Positions 1-9,757 of a DNA stretch of 64,000 bases are shown piece after piece (the stretch's first letter is position 1; every line of letters begins with the position of its first letter). The position numbers were made by a program, and so were the translations under genes. The notes under the pieces are model-generated. The model was not told the DNA's origin. It ran no database searches and saw only the letters and a list, made by a program, of their open reading frames with translations. The stretch spans positions 1-64,000 of the forward strand of contig CAVGEY010000005.1 in NCBI GenBank assembly GCA_963628435.1, written 5' to 3'. This stretch comes from CAKSQF01 sp963628435 (GTDB taxonomy: Bacteria; Bacillota; Clostridia; Oscillospirales; CAG-272).

Positions 1-398
1 GCATAGTACCTACGGACGAAACCGAGTATGACTATAAATCACAGGTTACGGTGGCGGACAATCTGACTGCCACGCAAAATTATGCGGAGGTTAATGGGAA
101 GCGCGTATCTGGTACTTGGACATTTGTCGTTTGGGATAAAGAGAGCGGCTTCCTGATTACATCAGACACGATAATTAGCGGTGCTTGGAGCTTTGCCCCT
201 TCAGGTGACAACAAGGATGACAGCAAAGATGATAGCGTCAGCCCGACAAATCCACCCGAACCGATTAAGCCGCCCCGGACCGGTGATAATTCGAACATCG
301 GCCTCTGGCTGTCATTGATGCTGATTTCTCTCGCAGCATTTTTCGGTACTTGTATTTATCGGCCAAAACATCGTTATGGCGAAAATCATGAAAAGTGA
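1..398 (+). CDS. C-terminal part of a sortase-anchored cell-surface protein (5' end outside window)
   Basis: The reading frame is open from the first complete codon at position 3, so this is the end of a larger protein whose start lies upstream. The visible part has a small beta-rich domain (about 60 residues, with TWTFVVWD and SGAWSFAP segments), then an Asp/Lys/Pro-rich spacer, then a sorting signal: PPRTGD in place of the usual LPXTG, a hydrophobic stretch of about 20 residues and a short basic tail (RPKHRYG). This layout is established for wall-anchored proteins of Gram-positive bacteria. No sortase gene is in the window. The beta domain recalls the MBG/Ig-like stalk repeats of such proteins, but I cannot name its function. 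It is followed at once by a strong terminator, so it ends its transcription unit. Confidence 0.75.
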   Translation, partial: IVPTDETEYDYKSQVTVADNLTATQNYAEVNGKRVSGTWTFVVWDKESGFLITSDTIISGAWSFAPSGDNKDDSKDDSVSPTNPPEPIKPPRTGDNSNIGLWLSLMLISLAAFFGTCIYRPKHRYGENHEK

Positions 399-418
399 GG
401 AGAATACCCTCGTAAGAT

Positions 419-470
419 AATGAACAGACACTGTAGATTGCAGTAACGCTTTCTACAGTGTCTGTTCATT
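419..470 (+). terminator. Intrinsic terminator after the surface protein
   Basis: A perfect 19-bp inverted repeat (arms 419-437 and 452-470) with a 14-nt loop is followed by a T-rich stretch. It separates the plus-strand surface protein from the convergent glycosidase operon and could stop transcription from both sides. Confidence 0.85.
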
Positions 471-565
471 TTTGCTTTTGCCTTGCCACATTGGTTTTTG
501 AATTATATTCCTATGTGGCTGTCACATTCTGTGAGCACCGCTTTTTTTGCTTAGATTCTCCGATT

Positions 566-2107
566 TTATTCCAGCGTCAGCAGTACAACATCGTTTGTCT
601 GCATGGAAAGTCGAATCGTTGTATTGCCGTTTTCCATGCCGAACGGATGCGGCTCGGAGACAAGTTTGGTTTTTTCTTTTATCATCGTCACCTGCGCGGG
701 TGTGAGCAGATCCGGCTTTCCCAGCTTTATCCACTCGGCTTTGGGGTTGCAGTGTAAATCATCGATAACCTGCTTTGTTACCGATTGGGCAGACGTGTTT
801 ATCGTAATCTCTATTTCGGTTGTATCGCGCTTTTCGTAGTCGAAGTCCTGCGCGTACAGAAGAATTTGAGTTTTGTCTCCGTCCACAAAGACGGCATATT
901 CCACATCATTGTTTGTTACGGGAAGGTCAAGACGCTGTGAAAACAGCCGACTCAGTATCTTAAAGCCCCAGAAATTCGGTTTGGGAATGCCGTCGTTGCT
1001 CACAATGCCGTAGCTTCCGTGAAAAGGCTTGCCCAGAATAAAAAGCTCTTCGAATACATCCGAACAGCACCAGAACATGTAGGCGTCCATGATGCCTTTA
1101 AGATCCATTATACTTTTCACGAGAAACGCTGCCGAGTATTTTTCGTCGTGAACCGGAGCACTGTATACGGCCATGGAGTTCCATTCGGTCATAAACAGCG
1201 GTGTGTCTCCGGCTTCCGCGCGGGCTTTTTCATCCAGCTGTCGGAGTATTCCTTTTGTCCATGTTTTGTATGTTTCCGGCTTAAAGAAATATTCGGTCAG
1301 AGTATCACCAAGATCCACGCCGTTTTTGGCGCTGTCATGGGTGATTTTCATCATCTTCAAGGCATCCTTTGCTCCGAATGAATTGCCGAATCCGTCGCCG
1401 GGATAATGATGGGTTGTCAAAAAGTCAAAGGGAAGATTGTTTTTTTCGCAATATGTTTTGAACTCACCTACCCATCGGCAGGCACTGGTGGAAGGGCCGC
1501 CTACCCGCAGAGCCGGGTCCGCTTTTTTTACTGTTTGCACCGTTGCCGCATACAATGCAAAATAGTCCTGCTGCTTTCCGTGAAAGAAAATCGGAAGATC
1601 CGGCTCGTTCCATATTTCAAAATACCAGCTTTCCACCTCCTCTTTTCCGTATCGATCCAGCAGAAAGAGGATGAATTTTTCAATCAGATCGCACCAGAGC
1701 TCCATATACTTCGGCATATCAATGTGATTTTTATAGCGGAGCCCGATTTTTTTTCCTTTCGCAATGGCAGATGGCATGAAGGACAGCTCCACAAAGGGTT
1801 TCATGCCGCATTTCAATACATTGTCGAATACGTTGGCAATTTGTCGGAAACTCAGCTCCCGAACCTTTCCCGCCCATGGCATGGCGGCAAAATTAAAATA
1901 GTCGGTCAGACGCTGGATTACCAGCAGATCGTCATCAAAAATTCCGTGAAAGCGAATGTAGCGGATTCCCAACTCATCGTGTACCAGCTTGACATGTTCG
2001 CAGACATCGGTGCGTAGCATCTGGCAGGCGTGGTCATTGCCGATGCCGAACTGCCAGGAAAAATCGGTGGGAATGGTTTTTATATTTCGATCAATAATGA
2101 TTTTCAT
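566..2107 (-). CDS. Beta-xylosidase-like glycoside hydrolase, family GH39
   Basis: A 513-residue cytoplasmic glycosidase without signal peptide. Family GH39 is recognised from the (beta/alpha)8 core with FEIWNEPD near residues 164-170 (Glu168 as acid/base) and LFMTEWN near 304-310 (Glu308 as nucleophile). Known members release xylose from xylo-oligosaccharides or act on other beta-linked glycosides. An in-frame start 18 codons upstream exists, but the ATG chosen here has AAGGAG just before it and begins 10 nt after the preceding gene's stop, so the longer form would overlap that gene. It is the last gene of the operon. The spacing between the two catalytic glutamates is longer than in the classical clostridial XynB, so the exact substrate (xyloside or another pentoside) is open. 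Confidence 0.88.
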   Translation of the reverse strand: MKIIIDRNIKTIPTDFSWQFGIGNDHACQMLRTDVCEHVKLVHDELGIRYIRFHGIFDDDLLVIQRLTDYFNFAAMPWAGKVRELSFRQIANVFDNVLKCGMKPFVELSFMPSAIAKGKKIGLRYKNHIDMPKYMELWCDLIEKFILFLLDRYGKEEVESWYFEIWNEPDLPIFFHGKQQDYFALYAATVQTVKKADPALRVGGPSTSACRWVGEFKTYCEKNNLPFDFLTTHHYPGDGFGNSFGAKDALKMMKITHDSAKNGVDLGDTLTEYFFKPETYKTWTKGILRQLDEKARAEAGDTPLFMTEWNSMAVYSAPVHDEKYSAAFLVKSIMDLKGIMDAYMFWCCSDVFEELFILGKPFHGSYGIVSNDGIPKPNFWGFKILSRLFSQRLDLPVTNNDVEYAVFVDGDKTQILLYAQDFDYEKRDTTEIEITINTSAQSVTKQVIDDLHCNPKAEWIKLGKPDLLTPAQVTMIKEKTKLVSEPHPFGMENGNTTIRLSMQTNDVVLLTLE

Positions 2108-2117
2108 AGCTACTCCT

Positions 2118-3434
2118 TCAAATTTCTTCGCCGTTTGTTTCAATGATGTGCTTATAGTCAAAAGCCGAATCTTTCATGATTCGCTTTCCGTCGGAAAAGT
2201 CAACATAGATAAGCCCGAACCGCGGATCGTATCCCTCCGCCCACTCAAAATTATCCATGACAGACCAGTGCTGGTATCCGAGAAGCGGGATTCCTTCGAC
2301 CGCAGCCCGTTTCAGCTGCCCCAAATACCGCTTCAAAAAGTCGGTGCGTTTGGGATCGTGAACTTTGCCGTCAAGACCGATCATGTCGTTTCCCGCCAGA
2401 CCGTTTTCGGTGATCATAATGGGGAGCTTGTAGCGTTCATAAATAAAGCGCACATTCCAGTACATACAGCGTTCGTCAATGACCCAACCGAGCGAATTTC
2501 TGGGTGTGCCGGGCGCGGCTTTTTCACTTGAACCCCAGTCGGCGTAGTTATAGGATGTATATATGTTCAACCCGATAAAGTCAAGCGGTTGATATATCGC
2601 CGCCATGTCCTTTTTGCGGCTGGCATAAATTCCGTAGGCACGCACCGGTTTGCCAAGCAGCATGGGATCCATCCACCAGCGGTTGCCCATCAAGCCGTTG
2701 CCTGTTTCTGTGGTCCGGCGGCGGGCTTTTTCGATTTCTTCCGGCGTTTCGTTTTGCGGTACATACGCTCCCGTTGAAAACGCCGCGCCCACCTTTACCG
2801 GCTGCCTGGCATACTGCCGAAGGACTTTGACCGCCTCCGCGTGCGCCAGCATGCAGTTTCGGGACAGCTTGGAGAGCGCAAGATAATCTCGCTTGAACGG
2901 AGCGTGTACGCCCTGCAAATAGCCGTTCATAATGAAGCAGCCGGGCTCGTTGATTGTTATCCACCATTTGACACGGTCGGACAGTGCCTCAACCACTACC
3001 TTTGCATAGTCTCTGAATAACGGTACGATTGACTCCGAAAGCCAACCGCCTTTTTTGCAGACCCAAAGCGGCATATCCCAATGAAAAACGGTCACCAGCG
3101 GTTCTATGCCGGCTTCGAGCAGTGCGTCCACCAGGTCGGAATAGAATTTCAGCCCTTCCGGGTTTACCTTTCCTTCCTCCGGGATTACGCGGGACCAACT
3201 GATGGAAAATCGGTAGGATTTCAGCCCCATTTCGCGCATCAGCGCCACATCCTCTTTCCAATGGTGATAATGGTCGCAGGCTGTATGGCAGTTTTCTCCG
3301 TGTTTTATCTGCTTTTCTTTTGCCGCATCCCAAATGCTGGGTGTTCTGCCGCCCTCGTTCCAGCCGCCCTCGATTTGGGCGGAAGATGCCGCCGCACCCC
3401 AGAGAAAATTCTTCGGGAATCCCTTTGTTTCCAT
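2118..3434 (-). CDS. Beta-glucosidase, family GH1
   Basis: A 438-residue retaining glycosidase. The GH1 signature is complete: N-terminal FLWGAAASSAQIEGG, NEP with acid/base Glu163, and ITENG with nucleophile Glu343; the HWD segment near 118-120 and the WSVMDNFEW block near the C-terminus also fit. Family members hydrolyse beta-glucosides, beta-galactosides or 6-phospho forms. I see no phospho-binding signature and the operon transporter is a symporter, not a PTS, so a non-phosphorylated substrate is inferred. There is no signal peptide, so it acts inside the cell. The gene lies 1 nt downstream of the GH43 gene and 10 nt upstream of the GH39 gene, as expected for one transcript. Confidence 0.93.
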   Translation of the reverse strand: METKGFPKNFLWGAAASSAQIEGGWNEGGRTPSIWDAAKEKQIKHGENCHTACDHYHHWKEDVALMREMGLKSYRFSISWSRVIPEEGKVNPEGLKFYSDLVDALLEAGIEPLVTVFHWDMPLWVCKKGGWLSESIVPLFRDYAKVVVEALSDRVKWWITINEPGCFIMNGYLQGVHAPFKRDYLALSKLSRNCMLAHAEAVKVLRQYARQPVKVGAAFSTGAYVPQNETPEEIEKARRRTTETGNGLMGNRWWMDPMLLGKPVRAYGIYASRKKDMAAIYQPLDFIGLNIYTSYNYADWGSSEKAAPGTPRNSLGWVIDERCMYWNVRFIYERYKLPIMITENGLAGNDMIGLDGKVHDPKRTDFLKRYLGQLKRAAVEGIPLLGYQHWSVMDNFEWAEGYDPRFGLIYVDFSDGKRIMKDSAFDYKHIIETNGEEI

Positions 3435-3435
3435 G

Positions 3436-4893
3436 TTATGCCTCCGAAAATGTGATTTCTTTCAAATTCAGTTTTCCGCTGCCGTGATATTCGACAGTCA
3501 GCGCGTAAACACCGTTCGGGAACGGCCCGTTGCATACAGCCTCCGTCCATTCATTGCATGGTGTAACCGGGATTTCTCCGATGCACCCGCCGACCTGAAT
3601 TTTCACCTTTCCGACCCCGCTGCATCGGAATGTTATTCTCACCTTGCCCGTATTGAGAAAATTGAAATACTTGTAGCATAGCCGTGTCCCGTCTGCCATG
3701 TCCGCAACAATGACCTCCCCGCCGATTTCGGTGATTCTCGGCTGTGTCTGAGGCTTTCCAAGCCCCGGCTTTATCGGCTTTCCGACAGTCAGATTACAGC
3801 AGAAGGCCGCAGGGAAGCTGCCCGATGCGGGAATCGGAACATTCGCCATACCTTGTGTCGTAATCTCCACCTGCGGAATACTTCCGTCAGGTAAAATCGA
3901 AATGGGTTCCGCACAGGCCTGTCTGGAAAAATCTGTGTTGTTGGTACAGCGATGGTAGAATACATACCATCTTCCGTTGATTTCTTCTATTCCGCCATGG
4001 ATTGTACCGGCAGCGGTTTTGGGTATTTTATTTCCTTTATAACCGAGATCACTGCCTGAAATAATCACCCCTCGATAGGTGAATCCGTGATCGGGGTAGG
4101 CACCGGTGGCATAAGCCAGCTCGTTGTTTTCCCCGGAGGAATAAATCAGATAATAAGTATCCCCGATCTTTCGGATGGAAGGTGCTTCATAAAAGGCATG
4201 ATGATAGAGTTCGCTGTTTTTGGGCGCTGTGGTTTTGCTGTCCAGAACCGCTTTCGGCTCTGTTTTCACGGTGCGCATATCCTCCTCAAGCTCCACAACG
4301 GCGCAGGAGAGGATGCTCGGATTTGTCGCCTTAATTTCAGCGATGCTTCGTCCGAACAGCTTGCTCTGAACAAAATTGTATAGCGGCGCAAGCAACTTGC
4401 CTCGGAAGTCGCGGGCAAGTCCCCAACCGTAGTAAAGCCAAATTCGGCCGTTGTCGTTGAGTACGGCCGGATCGTTCGTCAAATATTTGAGCAGCGGTGT
4501 TCCGTCCGGATATTGTATATCTCCCAGATATTCAAACGGACCGCTCGGCTCATCGGATACCGCTACCGACATGGGACCGAAATTTTCAGTGTTGGGACCC
4601 ATGGCACAGTAGTACAGATAGTATCTGCCGTCGTTTCCGCGAACGCAGTCCGGAGCATAGAAGTCCACTTCCTTTCCGGGCGTTGACCGTGGATCCTGAC
4701 GCTTTCGATAGGTCACACCGTGACACTTCCAAGCCGAAAGATCATCGATCGGTGCAGACCAGACCGTATAATCACGTACACAGAATCGGTCGGAATTTGC
4801 TTTGTCATGGGAACCGTAAAGATACACACGATCGCCGAATACATGCGGTTCCCCGTCGGGGATGTATTCTGTCAGCGGTAAAAAAGGATTCAC
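3436..4893 (-). CDS. GH43 beta-xylosidase / alpha-L-arabinofuranosidase-like enzyme
   Basis: A 485-residue protein beginning with a five-bladed propeller of GH43 type: base Asp13 in IPDGEP, pKa-modulating Asp141 in TNDPAVLND, and acid Glu236 in HAFYEAPSI. After about residue 340 there is a beta-rich C-terminal module that resembles a CBM6-type domain. Known relatives remove xylose or arabinose from oligosaccharides. It has no signal peptide. The start is GTG, sharing four bases with the stop of the GH3 gene (GTGA overlap) and preceded by GGGGAGG; this points to translational coupling. Whether it takes xylosides, arabinosides or both cannot be told from sequence alone. Confidence 0.86.
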   Translation of the reverse strand: MNPFLPLTEYIPDGEPHVFGDRVYLYGSHDKANSDRFCVRDYTVWSAPIDDLSAWKCHGVTYRKRQDPRSTPGKEVDFYAPDCVRGNDGRYYLYYCAMGPNTENFGPMSVAVSDEPSGPFEYLGDIQYPDGTPLLKYLTNDPAVLNDNGRIWLYYGWGLARDFRGKLLAPLYNFVQSKLFGRSIAEIKATNPSILSCAVVELEEDMRTVKTEPKAVLDSKTTAPKNSELYHHAFYEAPSIRKIGDTYYLIYSSGENNELAYATGAYPDHGFTYRGVIISGSDLGYKGNKIPKTAAGTIHGGIEEINGRWYVFYHRCTNNTDFSRQACAEPISILPDGSIPQVEITTQGMANVPIPASGSFPAAFCCNLTVGKPIKPGLGKPQTQPRITEIGGEVIVADMADGTRLCYKYFNFLNTGKVRITFRCSGVGKVKIQVGGCIGEIPVTPCNEWTEAVCNGPFPNGVYALTVEYHGSGKLNLKEITFSEA

Positions 4894-7232
4894 TTTGATT
4901 CCTCCCCAAATTTTTTGCAGGTCTCACTCTTGAAAATCAGTTCCAGCACCCGACCTGCGGATATGTTCAGAGCCTCCCGACTGAGTTTGCCGTCTTTCAG
5001 CGCCTCATTCAGCTTTTTTGCTACGGCAGAAGTCCCCGGCATAATCAGATCATTTCCGGCGTGAATGGCCTCGACATAGGAGCATTGCTCGGTGGCGTTC
5101 CAGTCACTCATAACCACGCCGTCAAAGCCCCATTCCCGCCGAAGCACCCCGGTGCATAAATCATAGGTGTTGCATACATGTTTCCGGTTGACACGGTTAT
5201 AACCGGACATTACCGCCCACGGCTTCCCCTGCGTAACGGCAATTTGAAATGCCCTGAGGTAAATTTCACGAAGCGCACGCTGCGACAGGTTGGCGGAAAC
5301 CCCGGTACGGTTGTCCTCCTGATTGTTGCAGCAGAAATGTTTTTGACATACGCCGACTCCGCCCATGCTCTGGACGCCTCTTGTAATGGCGGCCGCCATT
5401 GTCCCGGCCACTATCGGATCCTCGGAATAATACTCGAAGTTTCTGCCGCACAGAGGATTGCGGTGAATGTTCAGCCCGGGAGCCAGCCATACGGAAACGC
5501 CGATCTCACGCATTTCTCTGCCTACGGCTTTCCCGATTTCTTCCAAAAGTTCCGTATTCCATGTCTGTGCCTGTACGGTCTCGCCGGGCCAGGCGGTCAT
5601 GTATCTGTAATAGGTTGTACCCTTGCCCGGAAGATGTTTTATGAGCGGCTCCGCTTTTTTCAGCCATCCCCAATTCCAGTCGGTCGGAAGCCCTTCCGGA
5701 TACTTTGGCGTGCCCCACGTCGTGGTCGTTGTCACGGGAATGACATTGATTCCGGCAGGGCCGTCGGCCATGACAATATTCGGAATGCCTTTTTTCAAAA
5801 GTTTTGTGCAGGTACGTCCTGCGGCTCCCATAACATTGTTGTAGCATCGGATAGAGTATCCGCCGCCTACCACCAGCTGTATCTTTTCGTAGTCGCCGAG
5901 TTTTTTCAGAATATTTGCCACCTTCGGAGAAAAGACCGTTGCATACGGCTTTCCGTTTTCTCTGCCAATCGGTGACAGCTTTGCGGATACCCTCTCTGTG
6001 TCCCGAACGAAGCTGCCCACAGGCGTATCATTGACAAAAACGATGTATTCTCCGGCCTCCAGCACGAAGGCACCGCGGCTTTCGTCAAAAGAGGCAATCA
6101 GGTCGGAATCGATCGGAATTGTGATTGTTTGACTTTCGCCGGGCTGTAAAGACTTTGTCTTTGCGAATCCCGCCAGGGAACGGATCTCGTGATCGATCTT
6201 TCCGATCGGTTTGGAAACAAATATTTGCAGTACATCCTTTCCGACAGAGCTTCCGCTGTTTGTCACCGAAACAGTGACGCCGTTTTCCTCAATGTGCGTG
6301 ACTGTCCTTTGAAATGTTGTATAGCTCAAACCGTATCCGAAGGGATAACGGGGCCGGATCGCTTTTTTCTCAAACCGGCGGTAGCCCACATAAATATCCT
6401 CGGAATAATTCTCGTTTTCCAAATCTCCGTTAAGGTAACCGAATGTATCGGCACATGGATAATCCGCATAACGGACAGCCCATGTGTCGGTCAGTTTTCC
6501 GCTTGGACAGACCGCACCGATAAGAACGTCGGCTAAAGCGTTGCCGCCTTCGGCACCGCCCTGGCCGAAGAAAAGCACCGCGTCTATTGAAATCTCGTCA
6601 AGAATACTCAAATCAATAACGCTGCCGCAGTTGAGTATCAGAATCAGTTTTTTGTAATGTTTCCGCAGTGTCCGCAGACTTTCGGCCTCCACATCCGAAA
6701 GAAGATAATCGCCCTTTTCCACTTTGCGATCCTTTCCTTCGCCCGCCTGTCGGGAGAGAACATAAATTGCCGTGTCTGTCTCCTCGGTCAGTTCGTCCGA
6801 ATGCACCTCGGTACAGGCGGGGAAGGGCATGGGATAATTCCCGATGAGGCAGAACATCTGCATGGTCTGAAACACATTGAACCCCCGGATTTTGTCCTCC
6901 ACGTCTGCACGCCATTCGGCAATATCACGGTCATATTTCTCACGAAAGCGATCCATCCAAAGCGTCGTCGGGAAGGTAAATCCGGCATTTTTCAGCCCTT
7001 CTTCAATGGTTACGCTGTAGCGTTCTCTCACATCGCCGCTGCCGCTTCCGCCTTTGACGGTCATGCGGCTGCCGGGGCCGTAGAGTGCGATTTTCTGCGG
7101 CTTCAACGGCAGCACGCCGTTGTTTTCAAGCAGCACGATTCCCTCTGCCGCCGCAGCTCTCGCCAAGGCCCTGTGTTCCCGCTCCCGCAGAGATTCTTCC
7201 GGGACGGTTGCTCCAAATGCTTGAAATTTCAT
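4890..7232 (-). CDS. Beta-glucosidase, family GH3, with permuted domain order
   Basis: A 780-residue GH3 enzyme in which the domain order is reversed. The (alpha/beta)6 domain with VLLENNGVLPL and the GSGSGDV block comes first (about residues 25-230), then a fibronectin-like domain (about 300-400), and the TIM-barrel domain is last, ending with the nucleophile Asp710 in VVMSDW. This permuted form is known from Ruminococcus and Butyrivibrio beta-glucosidases. The KHF block (GVCQKHFCCNNQ) needed for substrate binding is present. A start 19 codons further upstream is possible, but AAAGGAG lies 8 nt before the chosen ATG and the upstream gene ends 4 nt away. No signal peptide; cytosolic action on beta-glucosides (or beta-xylosides) is inferred. 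Confidence 0.92.
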   Translation of the reverse strand: MKFQAFGATVPEESLREREHRALARAAAAEGIVLLENNGVLPLKPQKIALYGPGSRMTVKGGSGSGDVRERYSVTIEEGLKNAGFTFPTTLWMDRFREKYDRDIAEWRADVEDKIRGFNVFQTMQMFCLIGNYPMPFPACTEVHSDELTEETDTAIYVLSRQAGEGKDRKVEKGDYLLSDVEAESLRTLRKHYKKLILILNCGSVIDLSILDEISIDAVLFFGQGGAEGGNALADVLIGAVCPSGKLTDTWAVRYADYPCADTFGYLNGDLENENYSEDIYVGYRRFEKKAIRPRYPFGYGLSYTTFQRTVTHIEENGVTVSVTNSGSSVGKDVLQIFVSKPIGKIDHEIRSLAGFAKTKSLQPGESQTITIPIDSDLIASFDESRGAFVLEAGEYIVFVNDTPVGSFVRDTERVSAKLSPIGRENGKPYATVFSPKVANILKKLGDYEKIQLVVGGGYSIRCYNNVMGAAGRTCTKLLKKGIPNIVMADGPAGINVIPVTTTTTWGTPKYPEGLPTDWNWGWLKKAEPLIKHLPGKGTTYYRYMTAWPGETVQAQTWNTELLEEIGKAVGREMREIGVSVWLAPGLNIHRNPLCGRNFEYYSEDPIVAGTMAAAITRGVQSMGGVGVCQKHFCCNNQEDNRTGVSANLSQRALREIYLRAFQIAVTQGKPWAVMSGYNRVNRKHVCNTYDLCTGVLRREWGFDGVVMSDWNATEQCSYVEAIHAGNDLIMPGTSAVAKKLNEALKDGKLSREALNISAGRVLELIFKSETCKKFGEESK

Positions 7233-7236
7233 GCTA

Positions 7237-9744
7237 TTACTCCTTTTCAAACGGCTCTTTGATACAGTGGACACCGCTGCGAAGTTCAAAATTTTTACCG
7301 CTCGGCAGTACCAGCCGACAGATTGTTGAAACAGGGACGTTTAGGGTGACGGAGAAAATGTCGTCTTGAATTTCCCAACGCACCCGTATTTTTCCGTATG
7401 GTGTTCCCGTAAATCCCTCTGCCCATGTCAGCCCGCCTCCCGGCATCGGCTTTACCGTGAAAATCCGGTATCCGCCCTCCGATGGTTCAAGTCCCAGTAC
7501 ACGGCGGTACAGGAAATCTCCCACTGCGCCATAGGCATAGTGGTTCATGGAGGGATCGCGCGGTTTTCCGTCCTGCGTGATCGTGTTCCATTGCTCCCAA
7601 ATGGTGGTGGCACCCATTTTCACGCAGTATAGCCATGACGGACAAGTGTCCTGCATCAGCACACGATAGGCCGTGTCCGCATAGCCGTTATCCGCCAGCG
7701 CAAACAGCAGATAGGGCGTCCCGGTAAAACCGGTATTCAGATGATAATCATTTTCGATGATCAGTCGGTTAAGATTTGCCGCCATTGCCTTTGCGTTTTC
7801 TCCCTGTTCCATACCGAAGTACAGCGGAAGAACGTAGCCGGTCTGAAAACTCTTCCGAAGATTACCCTTTCCGTCGGTCAGCAGATTGCGGTACGCCCGA
7901 CAGACTTTTTCACGAAGACCGGCGTAAAATACCGCGTCGTTTTTTTCTCCGAGTACATCCGCAATCTTTGCCATAAGACCGCAGGAATTGGCAAAGTAGG
8001 CCGTGGCGACCCACTTTCCCTTTGCCATCCAATCTCTGATATATCCTTCGGGTGCGCACCAGTCACCGAACTGAAAGAGCCATTTCCAAATATATTTTCG
8101 GTCGCCGAAGCCCGAGAGAGATGCCCAAAAGCGAACCGCTTTCATGTATCGCTTCATACACGGATACTGCCGCCTCAGAAGCTCCGAATTTCCGCCTGCC
8201 AGATATTCCGCCCACGGAACAAGAATGCAGCTGTCGCCCCAGCAGGCTGTGGCGACCACCGGAGTGGAGCATCCGTGTAATGGAATCACCGTCGGGATAC
8301 CGCCGCCGCGGCCCTGCTCAAGACGCATATCTTTGAGCCACTTTTCATAAAATCGGCTCAAACTGAAGTTATAGCAGGCGGTAGATGCGAAAACCGCAAT
8401 GTCGCCCGTCCATCCCTGCCGTTCATCCCGCTGCGGACAGTCGGTGGGAATATCCACAAAATTGGAAATCGCGCTCCATCTGATGTTGCTTTGCAGTCGG
8501 TTCAGAAGTGCATCCGAACAGGAAAAGTTTCCGGACTCCTCAAAATCGGAGGAGAGAACCAGAGCTTTCACCTCCAAAGCGTCCGAGGCGATTCCGCTCA
8601 CCGCAATATAGCGAAAGCCCATATAGGTCAGACGGGGCGAATAAGTTTGTACCCCTTCTTTGCAAATATAACGGATTTCCGCTTTTGCTGTGCGAAGCGA
8701 TGCGGTATACAGCCGGTCGCCATCCAAAATCTCGGCATGACGGACGGTAATGACCTGTCCGGCCTTTCCGCAGATGCGAAACTCCGCAACCCCGGCAAAA
8801 TTCTGCCCGAAGTCGTAGATTGTTTCCCCGATGCTGTTTTCAAAATGGGAAACAGGATGCAATATCTCCCGACAGACAACACGGCTGTTTTCCAATGTCA
8901 TTTTCGGACCGAACGGAAGCCGCATCATATCGGCGGGTTTCCATATTGCCTGTTCCGAATTTACGGTTGCATCGTAGCTTTCTCCGTCATAAAAACAGGC
9001 TTTGCGGTAATTGCCCTGAAGAGTAACCTCCCAGCTGCCGTCGGTAACGATTCTTTCCGCAGTGTCGTCGGTATACTCTGTAAACAGCTCCAGCAGAAGT
9101 GCCTGTCGGGGCGCTGTAATCTTGTTTTTGTTCTCGTATGTAAAACGCCCTACGGCCCAACCGCCCGCAACAACGGCAATGAGAGTGTTGGAGCGGGTAA
9201 GCTGCTTTGTAACATCATAAAATTGATATTGCAGATTCTTTTTGTAGTCGGTAAAGCCGGGGGCAAAATAGCTGTCCCCGACTTTTTCGCCGTTCAGCGT
9301 CAACTCATAAATACCGATTGCGGAGGCGGTGATATAAGCTCGGCGAATCGGCTTTTGCGTGACAAATCTTCTGCGGAAGGTCATGGGAACGGGAGACTGC
9401 TTTTTCCCGAAGGAGTAGTCCTTGTCGGTAATCCATGATGCCATCCACGGAAGCGTCAGGCGCCCGGTTCGGAAGGAAGCCGCCGCGGCGGCTTCCTGTC
9501 CGTGGTTGTCCCGGACTCGAATCTCTATCGGATATTCGGTAAACGGCTGCAAATCAAGCCCCTTCAACGGAAAGCCGGTCCGATTGTTTCCGCAGTCGAA
9601 TGTTCGACCGCAGACGGTTACCTCGGCATCTGTCAAATCGGTATCGGGAATATCACTTTCCGGCGTGAAAGCAAGCTCCGGCTCCGAATGATCTGTTCTG
9701 TTGTCGTTTTTTCCGTCTATTCTGATGTTCCGAATCTCGAGCAT
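7237..9744 (-). CDS. Alpha-L-rhamnosidase, family GH78
   Basis: An 835-residue inverting alpha-L-rhamnosidase. The beta-sandwich N-terminal half is followed by the (alpha/alpha)6 barrel, which carries the diagnostic PTDCPQRDERQGWTGD block (about residues 433-448) with the proposed acid in RDE, and the second catalytic Glu717 in TTIWEQWN. A C-terminal beta domain closes the protein. Bacterial members act on rhamnosides of flavonoids, saponins and rhamnogalacturonan. There is no signal peptide. AAGGAG lies 9 nt upstream of the ATG, and the gene starts 13 nt after the transporter gene. It is the enzyme that sets this operon apart from a plain xylan or cellobiose locus. Confidence 0.92.
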   Translation of the reverse strand: MLEIRNIRIDGKNDNRTDHSEPELAFTPESDIPDTDLTDAEVTVCGRTFDCGNNRTGFPLKGLDLQPFTEYPIEIRVRDNHGQEAAAAASFRTGRLTLPWMASWITDKDYSFGKKQSPVPMTFRRRFVTQKPIRRAYITASAIGIYELTLNGEKVGDSYFAPGFTDYKKNLQYQFYDVTKQLTRSNTLIAVVAGGWAVGRFTYENKNKITAPRQALLLELFTEYTDDTAERIVTDGSWEVTLQGNYRKACFYDGESYDATVNSEQAIWKPADMMRLPFGPKMTLENSRVVCREILHPVSHFENSIGETIYDFGQNFAGVAEFRICGKAGQVITVRHAEILDGDRLYTASLRTAKAEIRYICKEGVQTYSPRLTYMGFRYIAVSGIASDALEVKALVLSSDFEESGNFSCSDALLNRLQSNIRWSAISNFVDIPTDCPQRDERQGWTGDIAVFASTACYNFSLSRFYEKWLKDMRLEQGRGGGIPTVIPLHGCSTPVVATACWGDSCILVPWAEYLAGGNSELLRRQYPCMKRYMKAVRFWASLSGFGDRKYIWKWLFQFGDWCAPEGYIRDWMAKGKWVATAYFANSCGLMAKIADVLGEKNDAVFYAGLREKVCRAYRNLLTDGKGNLRKSFQTGYVLPLYFGMEQGENAKAMAANLNRLIIENDYHLNTGFTGTPYLLFALADNGYADTAYRVLMQDTCPSWLYCVKMGATTIWEQWNTITQDGKPRDPSMNHYAYGAVGDFLYRRVLGLEPSEGGYRIFTVKPMPGGGLTWAEGFTGTPYGKIRVRWEIQDDIFSVTLNVPVSTICRLVLPSGKNFELRSGVHCIKEPFEKE

Positions 9745-9757
9745 AACCGATTACTCC

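Noticed and set aside
458..757. Plus-strand frame overlapping the end of the GH39 gene
   Set aside because: Starts in a terminator and runs antisense to the GH39 coding region.
8491..9438. Open frame of 315 codons antisense to the GH78 gene
   Set aside because: Shadow of the rhamnosidase codons; no start signal and no recognisable domain.
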